A stretch of DNA of 64,000 bases from Apostichopus japonicus. Lineage: Eukaryota; Echinodermata; Holothuroidea; Aspidochirotida; Stichopodidae. The translations under genes and the position numbers were made by a program. The notes beneath the pieces are model-generated. The model worked only from the letters and a program-made list of their open reading frames with translations. It did no database searches and was not told where the DNA came from. Below are positions 47,224 to 57,200 of this stretch, in pieces; within the stretch, counting starts at the first letter, position 1; each line of letters begins with the position of its first letter. The stretch lies in the NCBI RefSeq assembly GCF_037975245.1, contig NC_092577.1:6355001-6419000 (forward strand), read 5' to 3'.

Positions 47224-48020
47224 GGATTAAATTTTTTTAATCCAAATTCCCAAAGGTGACTAAAATGTTACCAAAAAGCTTAAAATTATAACCAAAAATG
47301 TTGAAATGCAAATACATTAGAAGTACTGTAGTCTGTATTAACTAGTCTAGAGAAACTTGTTTACTCCTAATTAAGAAACTACAGTATTTAGCTATTGTGG
47401 CACTTAAACTGAGATATTTCGCAAAACTAGTCTGTAGGACTTTCTATGTACAAGTGAACACTTAGATTCTATTTTTATGTGGAATAGACCCCTCCCTTAC
47501 CCCCAATCTCAATATAATGAACTTGTAAAGATATCCTTAGCCTGTGTTACCTTGTATCTTTGGAAACTGTGAGAGGAAACTGAGCAGTTTCACACGTGTG
47601 ACTTACGTGACAATTTTTTGTGACTTACGTGACGTTGCTAATTTGCATACGAATACCGGTATTAAACGAATATCAATTAAAGTTTACCTTGAAGTTATTC
47701 CTCAATGTGTCCTTTTCAGATGTAATAGGCAACTTAACAGATTTTTCTCAATACTTCACAGGATTTATTGATTTCTTTCAAAAAGTTGAAATTCTTCATT
47801 TCTCTGCGTGACTTACGTGACACAAGTTGAGGGCGCTATAATTTGCAATGGGAAAGCATTAACGTTTTGCAGTGGTGACAGAATTTATTGTAGGTATTCA
47901 AAGTTCAGGAATGATAGGCATATGACTTTACTCTAGACTTGCACTGAACTGGAGATTGAAAACAAGTGTACAGTAAAAATGTCTCTCTGATTTGTGACTT
48001 ACTTGACGTGGAATGGCCCT

Positions 48021-48377
48021 GTACAGTATACACACTGTACACGTATGTACTGGTTAAACATTCCTTTTAAATAATTAAATGTCTTTTAATTTAGTGAATT
48101 AGCAATTTAAGCATACACTACATTGCAAATATTTAAAAAAGACATTGAAATATGCGCAGTATTAACTGTGCAGTGTGCACTATATATGTGTGTACATGTT
48201 CAGTACAGTGTTATTTTACACCAAGCACCATTAAATACACACTGTCCAAAATCATGTACAGTAAACACTGTACATGTATGTACTGGTTAAACAGTCCTTT
48301 TTTTTAATTTATTGAATTAGCAAAAGCATTCACTACATAGCAAATATTTAAAATGACATTGAAATATGCACAGTATT
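48021..48377. repeat. Diverged direct repeat
   Basis: 48021-48166 and 48256-48377 share GTACTGGTTAAACA, GTGAATTAGCAA or TTGAATTAGCAA, CACTACATNGCAAATATTTA and GACATTGAAATATG, in order. Their second part overlaps the large inverted repeat at 48192-48486, so the region has both direct and inverted duplication. Confidence 0.8.
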
Positions 48378-48486
48378 GAATGGAATGACCAGTACATATA
48401 CATGTACAGTGTGTACTGTACATGATTGTGGACAGTGTGTATTTATTTAGTGCTTGGTGTAAAATAACACTGTACTGAACATGTAC
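48192..48486. repeat. Large inverted repeat, about 95-bp arms
   Basis: Arms 48192-48286 and 48389-48486 are reverse complements with few mismatches (for example GTACATGTTCAGTACAGTG, TTACACCAAGCAC and ACACACTGTCC on the left arm). The spacer is about 100 bp. Next to a 2.6-kb transposon and its direct repeat it looks like a nested foldback element. Confidence 0.88.
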
Positions 48487-48888
48487 GTTAGCTCTACAGA
48501 AACATGCTTGCGAGGGCAAACAGTGGTAACATTGTGTCTTTATTCAAGGAGGCCACGTTAAACAACATTAGAAACTATTGAAATGTTATTAATTAAAGGT
48601 GTTCTGTCTAAAACTCTGACTCCCTCCAACACCCCCCCCCCAACACCCTCCCCATAGTGCACTATGCAGATTTGTATACAGTGTGTGACTTACTTTTACT
48701 GCATAGAGACTGCATAAACATGCATTCAAGGTATACTTAATTATTTGGTATGGTTATCTTCTGCTTCAAATTGTCTGTATGCATGTAACCCACCCACTTC
48801 CACCCACATCCTCTACCCAACATATCAGAATAGAAAATGAATGTGAACCAGTGCATACAGTGTGCACTATATATGTGTATATATATGC

Positions 48889-49021
48889 AAATGAGAAAAG
48901 CTTCATCCAATGAAATTGCAGCAGCACTGTGGACTTGGACTGTTGTTATGTCGTGTGTGTATGGCATGACAACAGTGTTATACGCAAATGAGGAAAGCTT
49001 CATCCAATGAAATTGCAGCAT
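48889..49021. repeat. Direct repeat of a 38-bp block
   Basis: GCAAATGAGAAAAGCTTCAT with CCAATGAAATTGCAGCA at 48889 recurs at 48983 with one base changed. The 55 bp between include GACTGTTGTTATGTCGTG and its near-complement CATGACAACAGTG, so the segment can also fold. Confidence 0.85.
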
Positions 49022-49036
49022 CCATGAAAATGCAGA

Positions 49037-49637
49037 ATGTCACACACGTGACCCAACAATGTCACACATGTGACCAAAAAAATCATGGCAGTAAAACTGA
49101 TTTAAAGTAATTCCTATGGAATATCAAATCAGTGCTGTTCTGTGGTCATTACTAGAGTCAACATTTGCACTGCAAAATTGCATACTATGGAATGAAAATT
49201 CAGAATGTCATACACGTGACCCAACAATGTCACATACGTGACCATATTTTTTTTTTAGCTTATGTAGTATTATGCTAATTTTTAGAAGTGAAATATTTAG
49301 GTGAAATGTCTTGTTAGAATGGAAACACATTAAGGTAGTAACATGAGAAATTAGGTTTATCCAGCCCTGTTAGAAACTGAGGAATTTGCCAATGTTTTTT
49401 TGTTCAAAAAAGCCAGTTTCATTTCACATCACACACGTAAAAGACCTTTATATAACCTCTCCCAGCACATGAATGTTCTGATTTTGGCTAAGCTATATGG
49501 TTTTGTAAAAGAGTCCCCCTAGTGCATACTTAAGTACAGTACTACAATCAACCCAACTTTATTTACCTAAAAGTAGTTACTTAGTGGTAAAGTGCAGATC
49601 TCCCCATTTTTCGTCACACACGTGACCGAGAATGGCC
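49037..49637. repeat. CACGTG-type motif set ending in a transposon-like terminus
   Basis: GTCACACACGTGAC and close variants occur at 49038, 49061 (ACATGTGAC), 49206, 49228 and 49614. The last runs into GAATGGCCC at about 49627-49635, whose reverse complement GGGCCATTC equals the start of the ends at 45419 and 48019. A second element, or the far end of a larger composite one, therefore ends here, exactly where duplication copy 2 begins. The left end of this second element is not identified. Confidence 0.65.
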
Positions 49638-49834
49638 CTTTTACTAATTTTACTTTGTAATTTATTTTGAAACTACATGAGCATACCGTATGTTTATATT
49701 AGCTGTGTTATTTCTATGTGTTTGACAATGTTACATGACCGAATTCTGCTACTAGCAGACTTAGTTATGACAATTTAAATGAATAATAACATTATAACCG
49801 ATGACCAAATGCATTTTGTTTTTCTCATCATCAG

Positions 49835-49940
49835 GTAAACTTGAATTATTCAGTCCTGAGATCAGCCTTTTTAGGGATTTACCAGTTTCATATCCGGAGT
49901 ACAGCTCTTGGAAGAAATGTGTACAGTTTACATGAGCAGG
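49835..49940 (+). pseudogene. Exon A, copy 2, frameshifted
   Basis: Acceptor and donor match copy 1 (CTCATCATCAG and CAGG/GTAATG). It reads KLELFSPEISLFRDLPVSYP, EYSSWKKCVQFT, then TGA. Relative to copy 1 it has a 6-bp insertion (two residues) and a net 5-bp loss near the end, making the block 106 nt and destroying the symmetric phase. It is either a decayed exon or one that ends the reading frame. Confidence 0.5.
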
Positions 49941-50179
49941 GTAATGATTGCATAGTCGACCACCTGATTCTTACCCACCCACCCAATCCTCTCCCTCTGC
50001 CATGCGAATGCAAGTGTTTAGGTGGATATTCTTACTCCATAAAGTGTCAGATGATCCCTTAAGGGACATTACCCCATCAGAAAGTCCTTCATCCAGCACT
50101 CCCTACCCCCCAAACCCCCTTCAATTTAAATCACTGCCAAACAAGACATAACATATTAACAATATAAGTTTAGATACCT

Positions 50180-50368
50180 CTAAAGGTTGTGTCTTAGACT
50201 GACGGATTCTGTGAGACCTCTTTTGTTCAGTGTTTCTCTAATTGTAGCATCATCTCTACAAATTGTACCATAACTGTACGTTTCAAGAGTAGTAAATTCT
50301 GATGTGATTTCTATATTATAGCCATGGTCATCTCCAATCTTTGAAATCTGACCAATGTTAATGGTCAT
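50180..50368 (-). CDS. Small open frame on DNA unique to copy 2
   Basis: An ATG-started minus-strand frame of 62 codons: MTINIGQISKIGDDHGYNIE, ITSEFTTLETYSYGTICRDD, ATIRETLNKRGLTESVSLRH. The composition is balanced and soluble, unlike the chance frames elsewhere in this AT-rich DNA. About 120 bp of it is absent from copy 1, where flanking sequence is otherwise conserved. Either copy 1 lost it or copy 2 gained an insertion. No splice borders or domain recognised; a piece of an inserted element is as likely as a gene. Confidence 0.25.
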   Translation of the reverse strand: MTINIGQISKIGDDHGYNIEITSEFTTLETYSYGTICRDDATIRETLNKRGLTESVSLRHNL

Positions 50369-51341
50369 TAGACATCCATTGTTTCATTATGAAACAGTTC
50401 ATTCCCATTTCAGCATCTAATGCTAATGAAGGCTTTCTGTTGTCACTGTCCCCAGGTTTGAGTGGATATTATGTAATTTATGACAAGGTCCACCCATCGC
50501 ATCATATTAAATAGTTGTGATGGATAATTATTAGAGGTATTGATTATTGACAAGCAACAGTTTATGATTCTATCGCAGAAGATCATACAACACAATATGA
50601 CAAGTTCTTGTAGGATTCAGCATGTTATGTCATCTGACATCCTTAATGCATTTTGTATTTTTTTATGTTCTTAAAGCTATTGTGCAATTCAGAAATTCTG
50701 TTATACAGTAAGTGTGTAAGGGGGGGGGGGGTGTCAGATTGCTGTCTATTGGCAAAGGTTAAAATGAAGTTACTGGGACGGTTTTGGAAGCAAAGACAAC
50801 AACAGTTATGTATTAAAACAGCCTCAGCTTGACACTGGTATACTGATTGTTTGACAAAAGCAATCCAGACCAGTAATCAGGCCTAACTTTGCTTGACTTC
50901 AAAGTAACAAAATTAGAGATTTGGTGTTAAACAGAAAACCAATCATGTTAAAAGTACCAAACTATGAAGTGTGCTGATCAATTAGCCTAATCCAAAGGAT
51001 TACAAACATGTTACCAAATTTATCCTCTCGTTTTGTGTATGGGTACATTTTCAAAAGCTGTTTAACTTGAAAATACTAAAAGTGCCTTGCAATGAAATAA
51101 AATGAATTTGCAGTCTATTGAGTATTTTCAGTGACACAATGTCATTTTAGCATTAGCTTGTATATCTGTGAACAAAGAAAAACTGTGGAGTAAATATTGT
51201 AAAGACATACTCAATAACAATGGATTTTAGTGTTTACATTAAAACACATCTAGTTCTGATATTCTCAATATAGAATTAGTGACAACTGATTCTTATTGCT
51301 TTTGTCCTTACCTCCTCATTAGGTAAATGTGGATTAATCAG

Positions 51342-51414
51342 TCTTTAGACGATCTTTGGGTGTTACATGATCCGGATCTTGCACAGAACGGTTTACAATA
51401 TACTGATGGTAATG
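51342..51414 (+). CDS. Candidate exon B, copy 2, intact
   Basis: Preceded by TAAATGTGGATTAATCAG and ending AATG/GTAAGTG. In phase 0 in, phase 1 out it reads SLDDLWVLHDPDLAQNGLQY, TDGN. Joining to the C block at 52418 makes a valine codon across the splice and keeps the frame open for both exons (DGN-V-HPKPKKID), an independent check on both borders. The acceptor tract is weak (purine-rich), and a stronger AG 19 bases upstream (51322) would put a stop in frame. No family recognised. Confidence 0.48.
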
Positions 51415-52417
51415 GTAAGTGTATAATTAGTGTATAGCAGAACTGGTAAGCTGTGTTATAGTTATAATTAGATTTGAGTCTGGGTTGAACGTGACTTTGT
51501 TACTGCCTTATCCTGGGGGAGAAGTATTTCTTCTGAATCTTGCTTGATCAGCACGTTCCCTAAGGGGCCAGAGGGGAAGATAAAGGCCTCAATATAACAT
51601 ACATACACCATATATTAAGCACTGAATGTCATACATTGTATTGCTTACCAATGTGTAAAAGTACATAAAGATGTGTATATATTAATATGCTTTGTCCACT
51701 TCATAAATAGTCAGCAAATAGGCAGTAAAATGTATGACAGGCTTTTAAACAATCAATATACAGGTAGTTCATAAGTTCATGTCCCCTTTACTATTAAATA
51801 GATTCACTTCAAACGATACAAGACCCATACCCACACTTAGTTAGAACACTTCTCAAGTCTGGTTTATATGATGAGGATGACTATCCTTATTGTTATCTCA
51901 GCTAAGGAATGAATTGTCACAAGTAGTTAAACTTGACCAAACCTATAGTCTGGCTTCTATTGGCCCAGTAGTTAAGTTAGATATACCTTCTAACTTGAGT
52001 TATCATGAACTTTGATATCCCAAGACTAGAGTATGCTATTTGAATCGGGTTAGTTTTCTTGAAAGTAGCCAGTAGGAGGAGTACCTATGTGAGATTATTT
52101 CCTTTTGATATAAACCCAAGATTTGCCAAGGCTAAGACATAAAAAACAGTATGTGACATACTTCTCCATTATTCTGTTTTAATGGAGACATGTATTAAGT
52201 GAGTTTGTTACTATATAAATGTAAGAGTGAACAACACCCTGCACAACTGCCTCGCAAGTGAATCAGTGATGTTGTTGCTATGATCACACTGTCTGAAGCC
52301 TATGTGCTTCCACTTGCTATATGTCACAATTAAGTATTTGTTCAATAAAATGTAGAGTGACTCACAGGAACTATTTCTCCTTTTCTATCCTCACCTTTCC
52401 TACCCTTCCCATCTCAG

Positions 52418-52494
52418 TTCATCCAAAACCCAAGAAAATTGATGTCAAATTTAAATCTGAAGATAATATAGTCTTTATGCCATTTGCCAATGAG
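52418..52494 (+). CDS. Candidate exon C, copy 2, donor lost
   Basis: Acceptor CACCTTTCCTACCCTTCCCATCTCAG. It reads HPKPKKIDVKFKSEDNIVFM, PFANE. Where copy 1 has GAG/GTATAT, this copy has GAGATATTT: the donor GT is now AT. The frame simply runs on (IFNKGLQVEVFGWF...) to a stop at 52572. If transcribed, this copy would need another donor, a rare AT-AC intron (the U12 consensus ATATCC is not matched), or it would terminate here. Confidence 0.48.
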
Positions 52495-53257
52495 ATATTT
52501 AATAAGGGATTGCAAGTGGAAGTCTTTGGTTGGTTTACTGTAATGTGTGCATATGTTGTTGTCAGTCAGTAATACAAGACACGCATGCAGTTTCTGGATC
52601 CTATGCATTTCCTCAGAGTAAAAACCAAAGTAATTCAGAATTCCATTCTTACTCATTGTTTAATAGTGTTGAAGTATTCTCCTCATGTGTTCTGTCTGAG
52701 ATGTACCTGTACATTATTTGCACTTCAGCTGTAGTACTGACCATTTAAGAGATATTTCCAGCAAACTCAAGCACATATACTTTCTACATTGATTTCCTGT
52801 TGCAATACTATGGAAGATTTGGTAGAAAGATGATAGCAAGTGTCAAAAGTTGTTTTATATTGGGGGGGAGCTTCAAAATTCTCCAGAGGTAACATGGATT
52901 TGATCAGTTAGCTCTACAAATGTTGTAAATAACTAATTGTTTTGATTACCTCAGATGCAAAACATATTCCTAAAGAGCAGCTTTAAAATAAAGGCAAATG
53001 TGCTTTGAATAATGATGTTAGTGCTGTGCTGTTAGCTATGTCAGTCCAGCAAACCCAAAAATAAAAACAGAAATAGAACAAAATATATATACTGCCCTGA
53101 GAATACAGCTATATAAATATTCATATATACTTATTAATAAGACACAAGGAAAGACATTGATGTCTGTTACAAAAATTATCACAGACCTCATGAATGACCT
53201 TGATCAATCTAGTGAATTGAAAGTTGAGTTATTTTGTATTTTCTCTCTAACCTTCAG

Positions 53258-53369
53258 GGTGATACAGTTATCAACATTTCTTCGGTACATTTCCTCCAAG
53301 AAAGTGAAAGAAAAAGTCAAGTGGGAACACATCACTGCTGACATAACTTCCTTTGTGGATGAGAGTCTG
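53258..53369 (+). CDS. Candidate exon D, product unknown
   Basis: Acceptor TTTTCTCTCTAACCTTCAG, 112-nt block, donor CTG/GTGAGT; both are strong. Open in one frame only: VIQLSTFLRYISSKKVKEKV, KWEHITADITSFVDESL. It enters in phase 2 and leaves in phase 0, so it can join in frame directly to the terminal exon at 56540. It looks amphipathic and helical. It has no counterpart in duplication copy 1, lying just beyond the duplicated unit. The upstream exon providing phase 2 was not found. Confidence 0.58.
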
Positions 53370-55675
53370 GTGAGTCTTCACAATATAATTTCTCAACATT
53401 CAGTTTGTGAAATGATAATGGGTTGTGTTGGATACCTTTGATTAAATCTACAGGCCATATATAGGTGAAGACAGCTTGCCTATTAAGTAGTTTCATAAAT
53501 AACATTAAATGCACTGTTTAAGATTCCACTTGTTTAATTGTGTAGATGTAATAACATTAAGTGAAATTAATTATTGTATTGTAGTATTGATGGAAGATTT
53601 CTCTAAACTGGACAGTTACTGAACGATTCCTAAATTATTAGTTCATCAGAAGACTTTGTTTAGAAAATAAAGTTTGCCCACATGCCAGGCAAGCTAAGTT
53701 GTTGTAGTATGTACCTTGGTCTACTCATGGATGTGCTTGAAATTGAAAAACTTAAATATCAAGTCTTTGAACTTATATGTGCATTGCCACCTGTAATCTT
53801 GGTATTGTGTTGACCCATTAATACAATAAAATCAGATGAGAGCGAATGAATTAGGGATATTCCAGGCATCTGCTACCAGTAACTGCTATCTTTAGATCTT
53901 ACACCCCCATATAACTAGTATTGCCAGGAGTGATAGCTTTTAAATAACTTTGAATATTCATGAAGCCACAGGGTACATCCACCCAGTTGGGACAATTTTT
54001 GTCTATACTGTGGTCTAGCTTCAGAGCACTCATATTGTCAGTATGAGATGTATGAATATCATGTTTCAATCAGATCAAGGTTAGGAACTGTTTGTACTGT
54101 CAATACTAGTGCTTTGAAAGCATGATGATGGAGTATAGTCTAGAGAGGTACAGGTAGTAGCATTAGGAAAATGCCCCAACTGGCTTGGTGCCATGGTCAA
54201 TGCTATCCTAGTTGACACTTTACTCATTTAACTCTTTCTAGTGCTTGCAGAAAATTGTTCTAACTTGCCCCCTAATTTAATGTTGTATACATTGGCATAA
54301 TTTATAGTTGTATTACACAAATGAAGTTGTAATGATGATTGACCCATCCCTAGAATGAATGTAGGTCAAATTTCATGCTCTCACCCTCCTCTTCCCCCTC
54401 CCTTCCCCTCCCCCAACAAACATAAAATCTAGACATAGGGTACAGCAGGGTTGCAACCATGTATTATGTATTATTCGTAGGGACTTTAATCGCTAGAATA
54501 AATTCAAGGAGGGGGGGGGGGGGCGGTGATCTATAACATGCAGGAGACTACTTTTACAAGAATTTCTGAAGTACAGTGTATAAAGATAAAACCTGTACAT
54601 GCAGTACAACATACAAAATTGATAAATCTTCAACATTGAATCAAGAGTTACTGCAAAAAATTGATCATAGAGCTCATCTTTTTGATCTAAAACAATGAGG
54701 CATCAATTAGACCTTAAACCTCTAACTCATGAAATGGGCACAAAACTTGCACATCATGAAGAATGGGTACACTCATGTGCCCTTGAAATTGCACTAAGCT
54801 CTTATGGGTTAATCGCAATGTTTCTGACATGCTGTTAACCTTAACTTATTATCAATTGGGTTACCATGCAGGTACATACTGTAGACAGTCACAGTTTGTT
54901 GGGTACCTAGGTTTTTTACACAGAGAAAAAGAATATTCCTACTAATATCTACTATATCTCAGCGCAAATGGTTGACAGCAGGTTTACATAGAAATGAGCT
55001 ACATAACATTAAAATATACTGATCATTATGAATCTTTTAAATTTCTCTTTGTCATTAAACCTTGAATATATAATTCATGATAGAACCAGCTGGTGTAGGT
55101 TAAGGAGACTGGGAAACTACACTACACTTCTAAAGGATAATTGTGCACTGACCCACAGCCCCCCCCCCCCACCCTCCCCTTTCCAGCCTTGATATATGAA
55201 AGTGACCTAAATATGAATATGAAATTAATAACAGTTGTCACAAAGTCTAAAAATAAGTAGATCAATTTGAATTACCATTAATAGCCAGACTGCCTTCATG
55301 CAATATGGTCACCTGTTGACCTCTATGAACCATTATAGATCTATAACTGCTAAAATAATGTATACATTTTTCAACATTTCTTGCATGTGACCAATATTTT
55401 CAACACTACATTATCGGATGTACCAGCCTCTACACAACTCAGTGATCCTGGAAAGTGAATTTAAAGGCCAGTTAGACAAGCATCAATGATGTCATGAGTT
55501 TCATTAAAAAAATTATAACTCCATAGTTATGTTGTCAAATGGTAATGGGTTCTGCTGTGTACGTCTAAAACACTTTGTAACTTTAAACTTCACATGCTAA
55601 AGTGATGAATGTTGAATTGCATATTTCTGGCACTAAAATCGTGTTGAAATCAATCAGTTACTGTACATAGAACTG

Positions 55676-55676
<1 letters not shown>
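53370..55676. other. Probable intron between exon D and the terminal exon
   Basis: No convincing exon was recognised between 53370 and 56539. Contains a poly-G run at 54511-54522 and poly-C at 55159-55171. Confidence 0.4.

Positions 55677-55754
<78 letters not shown>
55677..55754. repeat. (TA)n microsatellite, about 78 bp
   Basis: Almost pure TA dinucleotides with a single TGTATA interruption. Spurious IYIYIY frames on the minus strand come from it. Confidence 0.97.
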
Positions 55755-55755
<1 letters not shown>

Positions 55756-56539
55756 GGAGTATGTGACAAATCGCCAGCAAGTTACAGTCATCGGATACCC
55801 ATTTCTGTACAAGAATGCATAAATAAAGAGATGTTGCCGTAAGTCTATCACAGGATTCTAATTGCTGTCCACAAACTGCCATTGCCGATCTACTGATTCG
55901 AAAATCCTGATCCAGCAGAGTCTTTGGGTGGATAGCTTCATCCTTGCTGAGTTACCAACCCTCTTTAGTTCTTGTTATTGTAGTCTAGTAAGAGACTATG
56001 TCTTTGAGTTCAGTTTCTGTTGGTTTTTATCTGTGGAAGGGGGAGGGAGGTGAGGAGGGTAGGTGGTACTCTTGATATGCTATTTTTACCATGTTTACTC
56101 TTCTTAAGATGACCTGGCACCATTTTGCAAGTGATGGTACCATCATGGCTTATAGTTAACATCCTTCACACATTTAGTTGGAAATAAATGAATATGATAT
56201 CTACCCCCCCCCCCCCCACCAATCCTGGCAAAAGCTGTGCTCATCTCTTGGTAGTATTGCATCACCTGTCAACTCTCCTCCTACACCAACCAATGAAGAA
56301 TGTTGGAATTTGTACGAAAAAAACAACATAAATTGGTTTGTCTTTCACTATTTTGTCAATTCTATATTAAAATTCCTTCTGGGTTAACAGTGTTTGTGCT
56401 ATTTCATACTACCAGTAGCATTTTCTTGTATTACTTTATATAACGCACTCCCCAGAAATAATGCTTTGCTATTTTCTGAACCATTTTGGAATATTGATTG
56501 AATATAAACTTGCTATGATTCATTTTCTTTCCTTTACAG

Positions 56540-56614
56540 ATTGTATATACCGTGGAAAGATCAGGATCATCTTTAGTTGCTGTACAAGGTTGGCTCGCTT
56601 CTCACAAGGTCTAA
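56540..56614 (+). CDS. Candidate terminal coding exon
   Basis: A strong acceptor (CATTTTCTTTCCTTTACAG) leads into 24 codons and a stop: IVYTVERSGSSLVAVQGWLA, SHKV, TAA at 56612. AATAAA follows about 80 bases after the stop. Phase 0 at the start matches exon D. The short 3' untranslated region and clean acceptor make this the best-defined gene end in the window. The protein family is not recognised from these residues. Confidence 0.55.
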   Translation: MVYTVERSGSSLVAVQGWLASHKV

Positions 56615-56694
56615 CTAGGTCATACTTTGCTAATACTGTATATAAAACATCAGGAATGTTGAAAAACTGAAATTGTCAGCTGCCAGGACTAACA

Positions 56695-56700
56695 AATAAA
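56695..56700 (+). terminator. Polyadenylation signal AATAAA
   Basis: AATAAA lies 81 bases after the stop of the candidate terminal exon, within CTAACAAATAAAAAG. Its position suits 3' end formation of that transcript. The hexamer is common in AT-rich DNA, so weight comes only from context. Confidence 0.45.
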
Positions 56701-57054
56701 AAGTATATTTAAATGAATCTAATTCTGACAGAGTTGCTTTTTAAAAAAGAAAGGGTATTGTTTTTGTTTTCCATATAGGGATGATGGTGTTGGGGTGGGG
56801 GAGGGAGGGAGTGGGGAAATTATAACTTAGACAAGGTAAGACAGACAAAGAATAAGGGGTTGATAAGACATTGTTTCTTACAATTGCTTGTGTAATATTT
56901 TTTGATGACATCATCCATTATTGTTTTTAATTTGCTAATTTATATCTCGTTTAATTGATATAATCTGTTTTGATTTCTTCTTGCAAATTGACAAAGCATG
57001 TTTTACACTCATGGAAGGCAAACGGAGCAATGGGTTGGGAAAAAGGAAGTTTGA
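56701..57054. other. Intergenic, no supported feature
   Basis: G-rich patch at about 56788-56815; otherwise plain AT-rich DNA. Confidence 0.4.
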
Positions 57055-57200
57055 TTGACAAGCATGGTATGTATAATGGGTTGATTGGCATACGTTGGTA
57101 TATACATATGGGTTAATTGGCATACATGTTATATATATAATGCGTTGATTGGCATATGTGGTATGTAAAATGAATTGATTGGTATTCATGGTATATATAC
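57055..57200. repeat. Minisatellite of about 33-35 bp, 4 copies
   Basis: Degenerate copies of GGTTGATTGGCATACGTGGT followed by ATATATAAT-like sequence. The CATACGTGG, CATACATG, CATATGTGG and ATTCATGG variants mark successive units. Confidence 0.8.

Larger units (their letters stand above)
45778..48006. repeat. Scattered TGACTTACGTGAC motif copies in the transposon
   Basis: The motif occurs at 45779, as the palindrome at 45945-45974, as TAACTTACGTGACA at 45985, twice in tandem at 47598 and 47620, at 47808 and, with one change, at 47995 as part of the right end. They lie on the plus strand in the same orientation, except the inverted half of the palindrome. Multiple short copies near both ends are what transposase-binding sites look like (inference). 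Confidence 0.75.
45419..48019. mobile_element. DNA transposon with 19-bp imperfect TIRs
   Basis: The left end GGGCCATTCCACACCAAGT and the reverse complement of the right end, GGGCCATTCCACGTCAAGT, match at 17 of 19 positions. Length 2,601 bp. It contains a stop-riddled remnant of an element-encoded protein on the minus strand (46909-47223) and a set of GTGACTTACGTGAC motifs including a perfect palindrome. No matching target-site duplication was found at these ends, so superfamily is left open. It lies exactly where homology between the two duplication copies ends. Confidence 0.7.
49650..53098 (+). repeat. Segmental duplication, copy 2
   Basis: Colinear partner of 42880-45412. It carries extra DNA at about 50215-50335 and 51588-52078 that copy 1 lacks, and ends near CAAAATATATATACTGCCC, where copy 1 is interrupted by the transposon end. 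Its start abuts the GGGCCATTC-type terminus at 49637. Confidence 0.85.
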
